A stretch of DNA of 64,000 nt from Athripsodes cinereus (taxonomy: Eukaryota > Arthropoda > Insecta > Trichoptera > Leptoceridae): assembly GCA_947579605.1 (NCBI GenBank), contig OX388317.1:15953384-16017383 (forward strand). The letters run 5' to 3'. The notes below the pieces were generated by a model. That model saw only the letters and a list, made by a program, of their open reading frames with translations, made no database searches and was not told where the DNA came from. Below, piece by piece: positions 19,108-28,904 of this stretch. How positions within the stretch are numbered: the stretch's first letter is position 1; the number at the start of each line of letters is the position of its first letter. The translations under genes were made by a program, and so were the position numbers.

Positions 19108-20050
19108 TTATATACCATAGACTTTAATACTATATACCTAGACAGAGTACCTCGGTAACTTTTCATAGCGGCGAAGTGAGGCAAACAAAGATTGTCTCTT
19201 TCGCACAGTTGGTTGGCAAGAACTATGGCAATTTGTATGGGAAATGTGGAGTATGCTGTAAAATTTTCGCATTTATTTAACTAAAATAAACGTAACAGTT
19301 GAAAAATTAAAACGAATCGATTAAGAAAGCAATTGAGATGTCTAGTAATATAAAAAATACCAACTTTATTGAAATTATTTTAAATGTACAAATAGTTTTC
19401 ATATACCTAGTACATACCAAATTAAAGATTTTTTTATTTATTCATTCATTCAGATAACAAAACATTTGAAAATACATGTGAACAGAAATAGTATACAAAA
19501 TCACAAAACGAAAACAATTTTATCAGCACTATGCAATCATTGTTAGTGTTCGACCAAAAATGGAGTTTTGATTGAAGCCGATTGTTCAATTCTAAATCTA
19601 CCTTCGGCCAGATGTATAAAGTGAATCCTTATATTATATCTGTTAAAATATACTAAAATAAATTTAGAGTCCGATAAAGATTTCATTGATTAGCAAAAAA
19701 AAGTATATCAATAAAACAACTATTACTAACTTAATATTAAAACTATTAACTACTGTATACAGTCAATACAATTTTAAAACCACACCAAACTTAAAATAAA
19801 AAGAAAAATCGGATTATAATTAATACCAAACACTAAACAACTCCTTAGTATTATAAAAACATTCATTCAAAAGTATAAAATATGGTATAAACGAGGATTT
19901 TATAACGAAACACGAGGAACCGTCAAGCAAACGTACCGCAGAAACCAATGTTTTGCCAACCAGCTAACGAAAAGTGCCGTGCAATTCGACACACTTTTGA
20001 GGGTTAGTACGACGTCTAGGTATTATAGTATAAAAGTCTATGTTATATAC
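19108..20050. mobile_element. Non-autonomous DNA transposon (927 bp) inside the BEL LTR
   Basis: The body is 19116-20042. Terminal inverted repeats of about 30 bp open with CATAGACTTTAATACTATA on the left and CATAGACTTTTATACTATA on the right (reverse strand), followed by ACCTAGAC. The flanking 8-bp duplication TTATATAC is perfect (19108-19115 and 20043-20050). Subterminal segments TTGGTTGGCAAGAAC and TTTTGCCAACCAGC are also inverted. No transposase ORF. The 8-bp duplication fits hAT, P or Merlin-type transposases; I cannot choose between them. Confidence 0.85.
19430..19545 (-). repeat. Retroelement 3' tail, copy 2 (inside the DNA transposon)
   Basis: Matches 16428-16540 in order: T-rich start, AACAAAACATTTGAAAATAC, GAACAGAAATAGTATACA, AATCACAAAA. 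It is either carried by or inserted into the 927-bp transposon, which is itself nested in the BEL LTR. Confidence 0.5.
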
Positions 20051-20571
20051 ACGTAACCAAAGACAAACCCTGAATTTAATTTATTAGCCATAGATTATCA
20101 TTTTATGTCTATAGCCAGTAACTAGTGCTTCATAATTCACCACACAGATGGCAGTATTCAACATTCTCCCCCTCTGTAAGCGATTGATGATATTAACATC
20201 AATTGGACTTACATTTTTACAATAAAGATAACAACTAATTAAACCAAAATGAATTTACTTTCCCATTACAACCCATGATTAAATCCTTCCTCTACCAATG
20301 CTAAGATATTTAAAAATACATACAACAAAATACAATATACATAATAAATCTTCTTTCTTGAGGTTAAATGTCCATGTTTTTAATTAAATATTTTGTTTGG
20401 GTTTATAAGCTTCATGTTCAACTATTATAAATGATTAATATCTTGATGTAAGTCTTGTTTGGAGTTTAAAATCTTGATGTACTGTATTATTGTTTTGTTT
20501 AATGCATATTATTATGTATTCAAGTTCACTTCACAAAAGAAAAAATTAAAACAATATAGCACATAGGTATT

Positions 20572-23500
20572 TCACTGTTCCGAAGGCTCTGGTAGCAATG
20601 CCACACGATGGATGGCTCTTTTTGTCAGTCCAGATTGGGTCCTCAAGGTGACAACTCGGGTGACGTTATCTGGACCTGGATGTGTCTGGACAACTCTGCC
20701 AAGTCTCCACAGCATGGGAACAGTCTCGTCCTTTATTAGCACCAAATCCCCCTCCTTCAATTGTCTCTCATTTCCGTGTGTCCATTTTGTCCGTTGTTGG
20801 AGTCCCTGGAAATACTCCCTGCTCCATCTAGTCCAAAAACCCTTGAACATAGCAATAATCTTTTGGTAGTGGTTTAAACGATTATCTGGTAAGTGTGATA
20901 CATCTGGTTCAGGTAACCTCGCCAACGAGTCTCCAATCAAAAAATGGGAAGGAGTGAGTGGGTTGAGATCAGTTGGATCAGAGGATAAACTGGTTATTGG
21001 TCTGGAATTAATGGAGGCTTCGATTTGACAAATCAAAGTAAGCATAGAATCATAATTCAATACCTGAGAATTCAAAGCCTTTTTCAAGGGAGTTTTTACT
21101 AGTTTTATACCTGCTTCCCAAAGAGAACCAAAATGGGGTGATCGAGCTGGAATGAATTTCCAGTCGATCCATCGTTGAGAACAAAAATTAACAATCTCCT
21201 CCTCAGAGGCTCTTAACTGTGTATAAATTCTGGCAAGATCGTTGCTTGCACCAATGAAATTTGTGCCATTATCTGAATAAATCTTGATTGGCATTCCCCG
21301 CCGAGCAACAAATCTTTTTAATGCATTCAAAAAAGCCTCTGTCGTCATGGAAGTGACAACTTCCAGATGCACTGCCTTAGAGGCAAAACAAACAAATAAA
21401 CAAATATAACATTTTACAACCTTAGCGTTCCTGGTAAAACCTGATTTTATATTGAAGAAACCTGAATAGTCTACTCCAACAATTGAAAATGGCCTTGTCG
21501 CAGTGACCCTGTCTGCAGGCAGATCCCCCATCCTTTGGTAATTCACTGGCGTCTTGTACCTAAAGCACAGGATACAATGCTTGAGAACCCTTCTTATCGT
21601 ATTCTTTGCTGACAATGGCCAGTACTTGAGTCGTAGCTGCGCCAACAGTCCCTGCAAACCCAAATGTAAATTAGTATAATGATAATACTTTATAATTAAT
21701 GTTGTAAAAGCGTGTCCCGCAGGCAACAAAATAGGATGTTTTTGTTGGGTAGGTACCTCACTGTTTTTCAGTCTTCCTCCAACACAAAGTATACCATTTA
21801 TCAATACTGGATTTAATGATTTTACATTACTACGAGCAGACACCTGACCATCCTTTTTTAAATCCCTTATTTCTCTGTGAAAGAAAATACCTTGGACGAT
21901 GTTGCACAATACATCATGTGCATGTTGAAGTTCAGATACCTGTAAAGGTCCAGTTCTACGTCCTGTTTTTGATGTTACATTATTCTTAAATCTTATTAAA
22001 TATGCAGTAACTCTAAGCAATCTATTAAATGAAGAATATCTTGTGAAAATATCCCATGATTCAATATTTACCAGTGTGGTAGTATTTACCACTATATCTT
22101 GTTGTATATCAACCGTAGAAGAACATTCTGTAAGTTTCTCATCCTCTTGTATGAAAGATGGACCATTCCACCACAAAGTCGAAGATGAAAGTTGTTGTAC
22201 AGATGTACCCCTGGAAATCAAGTCTGCTGGGTTGTGTTGTGACGATACATGTATCCATTGACAATCTTCTGTGCTACGCTGAATTTCTGCTACCCTGTTT
22301 GCTACAAAGGTATCCATTTTTGTTGCTGAGGCTCGTAGCCATGACAACACAATAGTTGAATCTGTGAAAAGCTTAGTGGATACACCTTGATAACCCATGT
22401 TCTCCTTTATGGACTTGACAAGTCCAGCTAATAGTAGCGCTCCTGATAATTCTAGCCTAGGCAAAGTAAGTTGTTTGAGAGGTGCCACTCTAGATTTTGC
22501 ACAAAGTAAATTGATCTGTGTCCTACCTTGTTCATCCATGGACTTCAAATATACAGTACAACCATACGCTTCCTTCGATGCATCGGAAAACCCAAATATT
22601 TGTATGTCTGCACTCCCTGTTGACGTCACAATTACCCTCCTTGGAATCTTGATGATGTTGATGTCTTGTAGATCCTTTTTGTAAAGGTTCCATGCAATAA
22701 TAATGTCTTCAGGTAGTTCATCGTCCCATCCTATCTGTAACTGCCAAATTTTTTGCATTAATAATTTTGCCCTAATTACAATGGGCCCGATGAGTCCTAA
22801 CGGGTCGAACGTCTTAGAAATATCTGAAAGAATTGTCCTTTTAGTAGACGTTGATGTATTTGTTTCAATGTTAACCTTATAATGAAAAGTGTCTTCGTAA
22901 CTGTTCCAATGCAACCCTAGAATTTTGCACTGAAAATCGTCCTCGAGATTCAAGGATTTACTGTCATTGTTCTGACCAGTGTCATGTAGGTCTTCCAGAT
23001 TTGACCTCCATTTGGTAAGTTTCATACCTGCCTTGTCTAGAAGGTATGACAGTTCATTTTTTAAATTAATACAAGTCTGCTTATCATGATCTCCTGTTAA
23101 GAGATCATCCACATAAAAATCCCTTTCTATCACCTGAGAAGTGAGAGGAAAAATAGAAGAATAAATTGTACTTAGTTCCTTTAGACATCTCATCGCGAGA
23201 TATGGTGACGCACTGAGTCCGTATGTGACGCTGTTGAGTCGGAAATGTCCTATTTCCTCACTGGGAGATGTCCTCCATAAGACCCTCTGGTAATCCCTGT
23301 CCCTTTCATGTACGTTGACCTGCCTATAATACTGTTGTATATCTGCACTCAAGACATATCGATGTTTCCTGAAATTAATCAACAATGTAAATAACTCATT
23401 ATGTATGGTAGGTGTTTTCATCAGATTATCATTTAGGGATTTTCCATTGGATGTTTTTGCAGAACCATCGAACACAACACGGATTTTTGTTCCCTTGAAA

Positions 23501-25656
23501 ACGGGATGATGGGGAAGATAAACTGCATTTTCCTTGTCAGGTAGACAAGGAGACATATGTCCCAATTCCAAATACTCATTCATGAATGCTGCATATTGTG
23601 TGTGCAGCTCTGTATCCTTCTGAAACCGTCGCTCCATCGAAAGTAACCTCCTCTCGGCTATTTCAAGAGAGTTTCCCACGTTAGGTGGACATTCCTTGAA
23701 GGGTAGACTTACTGAAAATCTGCCCGACTCATCGCGAGTCGTAGTACTAGTAAAGTGTTTCTCGCATAATGTCTCTTCCTGGGTTCGAACCAGAGAATTA
23801 GGCACACTTTCTACCTCCCAAAATTTCTCAATATTTTTGTTTAATTGATTCAAAGAAATGTAACAAGATACCGGCCTTTGTCTGCTGATTCCTCCAGAGT
23901 TCCACGGAATAGCTCCTGCAATGACCCATCCTAATTTGGTCTGATGCATCATCGGCTGCTGACGTTGAGCTGACGCATGATTTCCCTGAAGTACCTCCCA
24001 AAATACCTGTGCTCCCAATAACAAGTCTATTGGAGAAGATTTATGGAAGTCAGGGTCCGCTAGCTGCATCTGGGAAGGCACGTGAAAACGTCGTCTGTCC
24101 ACAGATCGCAGTGGCAAGTTTGATGTAATTACAGGCAGGACCAAACAGTTGATTTTCCTCCTGTAATCATACAATAAAGAATTAATCGTTATATCTACCT
24201 TTTCTTCAATGTGAGTTACCTGTTGCCGCAGTCCCGAGACTGGCAGATATGCTCCCTTTGTTCGTAAGTTGAGTTTCTCGCATAAACTCTTTGTAATGAA
24301 ATTCGACTGTGCTGCCGAGTCCAAGAGTGCTCGTGCCCTAAAAATGCCGCCATCAGGGAGTTGGATCCCAACCATGGCCGTGGATAACAGTACTTCCTCG
24401 TCGTTTGAGAGCGAAGCATGGTTCACCACAGTAGGAACCTGTGAAGTAGGTCCCAGAGTTTCCGTATTTGCTGTCGAATTGTGCACGCTCGGTGTGTGCA
24501 ATAAGGTGTGATGGTCCCTCCGACACACCTTACATCTTCCTCCTGAAGAACAATCCTTGGCAATATGATTCCTTAACATACAGTTACGGCACAGTCGCTG
24601 CCTTTTTACCAGCTCCCACCTTTGCTGAGTCCCCATCGACTTAAACTGCTCACATTGGTTTAATCGATGCTGTGAAGAACAAAGTGGGCAAACTGGGTTT
24701 GCTCGTACATTTGCAACCAAGCCAACTCCTGCTCGGTTGGAGGTGTTGGATGGTTTGAAGTTTTTGTTGTGAGACGTCGTCTCCAAAATACGTGCTCTCT
24801 CCCCAATACATTCGTACAGTTCCTTTAATGTAGGTAGCTCACCCTGCAAGTGATGCGATTCCCATATGTTACGTGATACTGAATCTAATTTGTTAGCAAT
24901 TATGTGAATTAACAGGATGTCCCAGCTGCTTGTGGGTAGTCCCAAACTTTCCAAAGCTCGCGTATGGAGCTGTGAATCATCGATCAATCGCCTTAAAGAT
25001 TGATATGATTCTGGCTTCACTGGAATGAGATTGAAAATGTGATTAACATGTTTGTCCACAATGAGGCGGGTGTTCTCAAATCTCCTTGTTAAGATGTCCC
25101 ATGCTAAAGAGTAATTAGTGTCTGAAACTTCCAAAGAAGAAACTAACCTTAAAGCTTCACCCTTTAATGAGCTCAGTAAGTAATGATACTTTTGTAAGTT
25201 AGATAAAGAATTATTGTTGCCTACAAGAGATTTGAATGTATCTTTGTAGTGTAACCATGTTTCATAATTACCATGAAATGTAGGTATTTGAATTGGATTT
25301 AACTTAACTTCACATGTGACTTGTAGTTGATCTTTCAATAATGATTTTGCCTTACTTAAAGTGGTGTAAAATAGTTGTTCAAAAGTATCCCTATACACCA
25401 CTTCCTCACCATCAATTTCCTCCAAGTCACATTGCAACATTTCAAATTTTTCAAGCATGCTTTCCATTCTTGATGTCCTTAACTGTAATTCACAAATATC
25501 TAAATCTTTCTTACTCAAATAATCTTTAAAGCGCGTGAGTTGTCCCTTCAAAACGCCTCGCCTTGATATCAATCCTTTGCAAACCTCCATTTCAGAATCA
25601 CGTGTTTTTTCCATTTTTGAAGTGGCTGTCCTTGTTTCTCTTTCTCCAGACAACAT
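20572..25656 (-). CDS. BEL/Pao Gag-Pol polyprotein (intact)
   Basis: 1694 codons without a break. Domains in order: coiled-coil-like N-terminus; DUF1759-type Gag region (about 115-260) with IPTFHGNYETWLHYKDTFKS; three Cys/His knuckles (about 325-385: CPLCSSQHRLNQC, CRNCMLRNHIAKDC, CKVCRRDHH); protease of the DUF1758 type with LLDSAAQSNFI (about 440-450); reverse transcriptase (about 700-900) with FYVDDLL near 847; Pao-type RNase H with FGFSDASKEAYG (about 1023); integrase zinc-binding region (about 1326-1370); integrase core with VDYSGF (1391), SDNGTNF (1462) and LWEAG (1512), the D-D-E triad; and a C-terminal DUF5641-like domain (about 1592-1686). All catalytic motifs are present. The element makes virus-like particles and integrates DNA copies. 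No envelope. Confidence 0.94.
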   Translation of the reverse strand: MLSGERETRTATSKMEKTRDSEMEVCKGLISRRGVLKGQLTRFKDYLSKKDLDICELQLRTSRMESMLEKFEMLQCDLEEIDGEEVVYRDTFEQLFYTTLSKAKSLLKDQLQVTCEVKLNPIQIPTFHGNYETWLHYKDTFKSLVGNNNSLSNLQKYHYLLSSLKGEALRLVSSLEVSDTNYSLAWDILTRRFENTRLIVDKHVNHIFNLIPVKPESYQSLRRLIDDSQLHTRALESLGLPTSSWDILLIHIIANKLDSVSRNIWESHHLQGELPTLKELYECIGERARILETTSHNKNFKPSNTSNRAGVGLVANVRANPVCPLCSSQHRLNQCEQFKSMGTQQRWELVKRQRLCRNCMLRNHIAKDCSSGGRCKVCRRDHHTLLHTPSVHNSTANTETLGPTSQVPTVVNHASLSNDEEVLLSTAMVGIQLPDGGIFRARALLDSAAQSNFITKSLCEKLNLRTKGAYLPVSGLRQQVTHIEEKVDITINSLLYDYRRKINCLVLPVITSNLPLRSVDRRRFHVPSQMQLADPDFHKSSPIDLLLGAQVFWEVLQGNHASAQRQQPMMHQTKLGWVIAGAIPWNSGGISRQRPVSCYISLNQLNKNIEKFWEVESVPNSLVRTQEETLCEKHFTSTTTRDESGRFSVSLPFKECPPNVGNSLEIAERRLLSMERRFQKDTELHTQYAAFMNEYLELGHMSPCLPDKENAVYLPHHPVFKGTKIRVVFDGSAKTSNGKSLNDNLMKTPTIHNELFTLLINFRKHRYVLSADIQQYYRQVNVHERDRDYQRVLWRTSPSEEIGHFRLNSVTYGLSASPYLAMRCLKELSTIYSSIFPLTSQVIERDFYVDDLLTGDHDKQTCINLKNELSYLLDKAGMKLTKWRSNLEDLHDTGQNNDSKSLNLEDDFQCKILGLHWNSYEDTFHYKVNIETNTSTSTKRTILSDISKTFDPLGLIGPIVIRAKLLMQKIWQLQIGWDDELPEDIIIAWNLYKKDLQDINIIKIPRRVIVTSTGSADIQIFGFSDASKEAYGCTVYLKSMDEQGRTQINLLCAKSRVAPLKQLTLPRLELSGALLLAGLVKSIKENMGYQGVSTKLFTDSTIVLSWLRASATKMDTFVANRVAEIQRSTEDCQWIHVSSQHNPADLISRGTSVQQLSSSTLWWNGPSFIQEDEKLTECSSTVDIQQDIVVNTTTLVNIESWDIFTRYSSFNRLLRVTAYLIRFKNNVTSKTGRRTGPLQVSELQHAHDVLCNIVQGIFFHREIRDLKKDGQVSARSNVKSLNPVLINGILCVGGRLKNSEVPTQQKHPILLPAGHAFTTLIIKYYHYTNLHLGLQGLLAQLRLKYWPLSAKNTIRRVLKHCILCFRYKTPVNYQRMGDLPADRVTATRPFSIVGVDYSGFFNIKSGFTRNAKVVKCYICLFVCFASKAVHLEVVTSMTTEAFLNALKRFVARRGMPIKIYSDNGTNFIGASNDLARIYTQLRASEEEIVNFCSQRWIDWKFIPARSPHFGSLWEAGIKLVKTPLKKALNSQVLNYDSMLTLICQIEASINSRPITSLSSDPTDLNPLTPSHFLIGDSLARLPEPDVSHLPDNRLNHYQKIIAMFKGFWTRWSREYFQGLQQRTKWTHGNERQLKEGDLVLIKDETVPMLWRLGRVVQTHPGPDNVTRVVTLRTQSGLTKRAIHRVALLPEPSEQ

Positions 25657-26112
25657 AATTCACTAGAATGTAATAAATATACAATAATAAAAAGAGAAAA
25701 CTCAATGCAAAAAATGCCAATCAATGAACATTGAAAACACGCGACTATTTTGCAACAATATTTCTCACGAGAATTTACACACAGTTTTTTTTCATAAAAA
25801 TGCCGAAAATATGATGGAATCACGGGTTATCTGCAAAACAATAAAGATAATATTAGTTTTATTTATTAAACAAATGTTTTAAAACAACAATTAGATACGA
25901 TTACAGTTGTGAAATTGTAGGGTAGATATTATTGTAACAATTAACCTTAAAATGTATAATATTTATATAAAATGGCAATGAATCCCCAGATAGTTAAATA
26001 TATTGATCTATTTGAATGGAAATGTAATATTATAGGATAGAATTGTAAATGAATAGGAAAATATAGGATACGATACGCAATGATGGATTCGATGTTTTTT
26101 TCCGAAAGATGT

Positions 26113-26130
26113 CCTGTTTTACGGTCGCCA
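26113..26130 (-). other. Primer binding site of the BEL element
   Basis: One base inside the 5' LTR the minus strand reads TGGCGACCGTAAAACAGG, starting with TGG as for pairing to a tRNA 3' end. Confidence 0.65.
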
Positions 26131-26131
26131 A

Positions 26132-26460
26132 TGTTGTTGTGTCTCGATCGCCTATGTCCCTTCACGATCGCTTAATGTTGAGTTGTGTGTAAATGATGAG
26201 TAATGCAGAACAAACACTGTTTTTTCTTAATTATATTGGATTTAATGTAAAACTTGTAACAAAATAGAACAGTATAGATATTAATGTTATTTGACTGTGT
26301 ATTGGAGAAGAAGAGAGGTGGATCAAAAGTGTGTGTGTATTATATACACGTAACCAAAGACAAACCCTGAATTTAATTTATTAGCCATAGATTATCATTT
26401 TATGTCTATAGCCAGTAACTAGTGCTTCATAATTCACCACACAGATGGCAGTATTCAACA
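26132..26460 (-). repeat. 5' LTR of the BEL element (329 bp, uninterrupted)
   Basis: Matches the two halves of the 3' LTR by eye with no difference. In element orientation it starts TGTTGAATACTGCC and ends ACACAACAACA. Confidence 0.93.
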
Positions 26461-26930
26461 ACAACACATCATCTTGAGAAAATAATCAAATTCCTATACC
26501 ATTTTAGGAGGGGGGGGGGGGAGAAATTTTACGGTGAAGTAAAATTATCAAAAAATTCCATATTGTACATTGTAAAATTAAGTAAAATGATCAAAATTCC
26601 ATATTGTACATATGGAGTAAATTGTTGTGCGGCCCGGTAGGAAATCTCATTATTAAATTTGGCCCGCCTGCTGAATAGGTTGGCCAACCATGCTCTAAAC
26701 ATACTAGAAAATACTTTCATTTTTTATAAAAAAACGAATAAGCATTCGACTTGTCACATAGTAAAAATTTACAATAAATATGTAATTTATTTATTGTCGA
26801 AGATAAATATGTATGTAAAAAAATTCTCTTAGAATGCTATCGAAGTAGGATTATTTGCATCTACGCATTTTATTAATTAATTTCATTGAAAAACTTATGT
26901 TTCAAATGACTTTTAGTGCTATATTATTCC

Positions 26931-27446
26931 AAAATCCGCATAGGAGCAGCTAGCGGAGCTTTCAACAACATGAACAAAATTTGGAAGGTGTTTGGACTCA
27001 GCATCAGGACAAAATGTCGCTTGTTCAATGCGTGCATCATCCCAATCCTTCTATATGGCTGCGAGTCTTGGCACTTAACCAAGGCTCAAGAGCGGAAGAT
27101 ACTAAGCTTTGAAAACAAGTGTCTTAGAAGGATTTTGGATGTCAGATGGTATGAACATGTTACAAATGATGCTGTGCGCCGGCGCACCCAGCAGAGACCT
27201 GTAATCTCCGTAATACAGGAGAGACGATGGTCCTGGCTGGGACATGTTTTGAGAATGCCTAATGATAGTTGGCCAAAAAGAGCACTGTTCTTCCGTCCGC
27301 AGGGGTTCCGTCGGCCCGGGCGTCCCTCTTTCACAATACACCGTTCCTATGACAACGATGTCAGAGCGCAAGGAATGTCGTGGAAAGAGGTGACGCAATT
27401 GGCACAGAGACGCTCTGAATGGAGGAGTAAATTTGTCTCACTGTGA
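26931..27446 (+). pseudogene. 5'-truncated RTE-like reverse transcriptase (C-terminal part)
   Basis: About 170 codons open to a stop at 27446. The sequence LFNACIIPILLYGCESW is the conserved stretch after the RT fingers of RTE-type elements. It is followed by CLRRILDVRWYEHVTN, RRTQQRP and RRWSWLGHVLRM, the usual C-terminal signatures. The endonuclease and catalytic RT core are missing, so this is a 5'-truncated insertion, dead as an element. The remaining frame is unbroken, which suggests moderate age. No start codon needs to be functional. A short 3' end with AATAAA (27454-27460) follows. Confidence 0.85.
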
Positions 27447-27815
27447 GGAAGACAATAAAACTTTTAATTTTCAAGTAGGTACAGGTGTAGGTGTTTTACC
27501 ACCTGTGGTGCAAAAGGGACTGACAATTTCTATGAATAACATGTTATTTTTATATCTGCTTTTTTCACTGTTATTTTTTAGTTGTACTAAGGTATAGCTT
27601 CACAGACAATCAGATCTTGTTAATTATTATGTCTAGCTATAGAATCTAGTTGATTACCAACTTCACGTTTGTTGCAATGTCTGTTATTTTATTGTTAATT
27701 TCATGTTATTGACATTATGCCATAAAACAAAAGTGAAAAGAGTAGGTATACCTACACAGTTAAAATAAATAATATACAAATTCATACTACTACTAGGTAC
27801 CTACTATAATTATCT

Positions 27816-28043
27816 CATCACGGCATATCTCACAAGTGGGGTAGCCAGCAGACCAGCCTGATGCAATAAACTTAATGCAAGCTGTCTCCGTGCCAATAAA
27901 AAATAAGACTATCAGGATGGGTGACAAATACCATCGCTGAATTAGACGTAAAATGTCTTTATTATTTCGAACACCTGCCTTTTACAGGACATTCAAAAAC
28001 TTACGGAAAAGACCAATTATTTGTCGGTTGCTCCACAGAATTA
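27816..28043 (+). repeat. Interspersed repeat family A, copy in intergenic DNA
   Basis: About 80% similar by eye over 230 bp to 32398-32626: CACAAGTGGGGTAGC, GCAATAAAC..AATGCAAGCTGT, AATGTCTTTATT and CTGCCTTTTACAGG recur in the same order. No inverted ends or ORF are seen, so the class is unknown. Confidence 0.7.
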
Positions 28044-28464
28044 CTACTAATTACACTTATTATACAATGGTTATTTTTAATGTAAATACTCATGTTATGA
28101 CCATAATAAAATATATTTTATAACCACATATTTAGTTAAGAATCCATTTAATATTTTTTGCATAATTTTGTGCCTTAAAAAAATTACTGCCTAATAATTT
28201 TCGCATCGATGCCTAACTTTTTCGTCCACACCGACGCCACTGACGCCTTTCGTCACGGCTTTAGAGAAGTGAGTGGTTGAATTCAGTCGAAACGCCTGAC
28301 AAACGAGGATTATTTACAAAAGCATTACGTAAATATTTTCAAAATATATTAAAAATAAATAGAGTACCTACTTACTCAACATCGGAGTAAAATACCTGTT
28401 ATCAATGTAATAATAATGTAATAAGAGGCGTATTTTAGGCAACATAAAAATTATAAAAAGATCA

Positions 28465-28608
28465 TATATATTTATTTATTCTTTACTCTACATTGATTAC
28501 CTACAAGCAAATTTACACAAAAATACAATTAAATCAAATACAGTCACACAATCAATATACAGAGGGTGAGTTTATCGCAGAGGCGCGATTTTTTCCAACT
28601 AACCCAAA
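28465..28608 (-). repeat. Retroelement tail family B, copy 1
   Basis: On the minus strand: TTAGTTGGAAAAAATCGCGC, CTCTGCGATAAACTC, a spacer, then an end in AATAAATAAATATAT. This is the 3' end of a non-LTR element. Copies are at 50093-50230 and 60943-61080. Confidence 0.6.
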
Positions 28609-28811
28609 GTTATATATATTATTGTAATCTCAGTTTTTAAAATCCATTGTTTTATGTTTGTCACACACCTAAGCATTGAGTTACTGTAGCAGCACTAAAT
28701 AAAATACAATTTTCCTTGAAATATTTCACCGAATCACTTTATAATACGTCAGATTTTACCGGTAGTTGAATATTGCCCAGTAAAATTGTAGGTGTGTTTA
28801 AATTATATTGA

Positions 28812-28818
28812 TATAAAA
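28812..28818 (+). promoter_or_regulatory. Candidate TATA box of the cuticle gene
   Basis: TATAAAA, 71 bases before the proposed start codon at 28889, leaving room for a 5' untranslated region of about 40 bases. AT-rich surroundings make chance matches common. Confidence 0.3.
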
Positions 28819-28888
28819 TATATAAGTCCTCAAACTTTTATTATTCCATTGCAAGTATTTAGTCGAAATATTTATTAAGAAAACAACA

Positions 28889-28904
28889 ATGAAATTCATA
28901 CAAA
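28889..28904 (+). CDS. Proposed first coding mini-exon of the CPAP1-like gene
   Basis: ATGAAATTCATACAAA, then donor GTGTAT. It ends one base into a codon, exactly what exon 2 needs after its TTTCAG acceptor (29285-29290). Cuticle protein genes often interrupt the signal peptide after a few codons. The donor is not strong, so another upstream exon is possible. A start at the in-frame ATG 29350 would lose the signal peptide. Confidence 0.45.

Larger units (their letters stand above)
18900..20163 (-). repeat. 3' LTR of the BEL element, interrupted
   Basis: The two LTR parts, 18900-19115 and 20043-20163, join to match 26132-26460 in length (1264 - 927 - 8 = 329). Its ends are TGTTGTTGTG and TATTCAACA in plus-strand reading. 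Confidence 0.93.
18900..26460 (-). mobile_element. Full-length BEL/Pao LTR retrotransposon
   Basis: Minus-strand element with 5' LTR 26132-26460 (329 bp), primer binding site, one 1694-codon ORF, polypurine tract (20164-20175, GAGGGGGAGAA on the minus strand) and 3' LTR 18900-20163. The 3' LTR is 1264 bp only because a 927-bp transposon plus its 8-bp duplication lies inside it; without these the LTRs are both 329 bp and look identical by eye. It sits inside the hAT-like element. Confidence 0.93.
18754..26692. mobile_element. hAT-like non-autonomous element, split by a BEL retrotransposon
   Basis: The left end (18754-18899) starts CAAGGGTGGCCAAACCG and runs into a GC-rich CCCGCGGGCCGCATGCGGCC block. 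The right end (26461-26692), read on the minus strand, starts CATGGTTGGCCAACC and also has a GGCCCG block. The ends form inverted repeats around a GGTTGGCCAACC core. Flanking 8-mers TTTTTAAC and CTCTAAAC match at 5 of 8 positions, as expected for an old 8-bp duplication. The element itself is about 380 bp and has no ORF; the rest is the nested BEL element. Confidence 0.6.
27447..28888. other. Intergenic DNA between the RTE fragment and the cuticle gene
   Basis: AT-rich with no supported coding sequence. It contains repeat family A (27816-28043) and a retroelement tail (28465-28608). The last 80 bases include a possible TATA box for the gene that follows. Confidence 0.55.
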
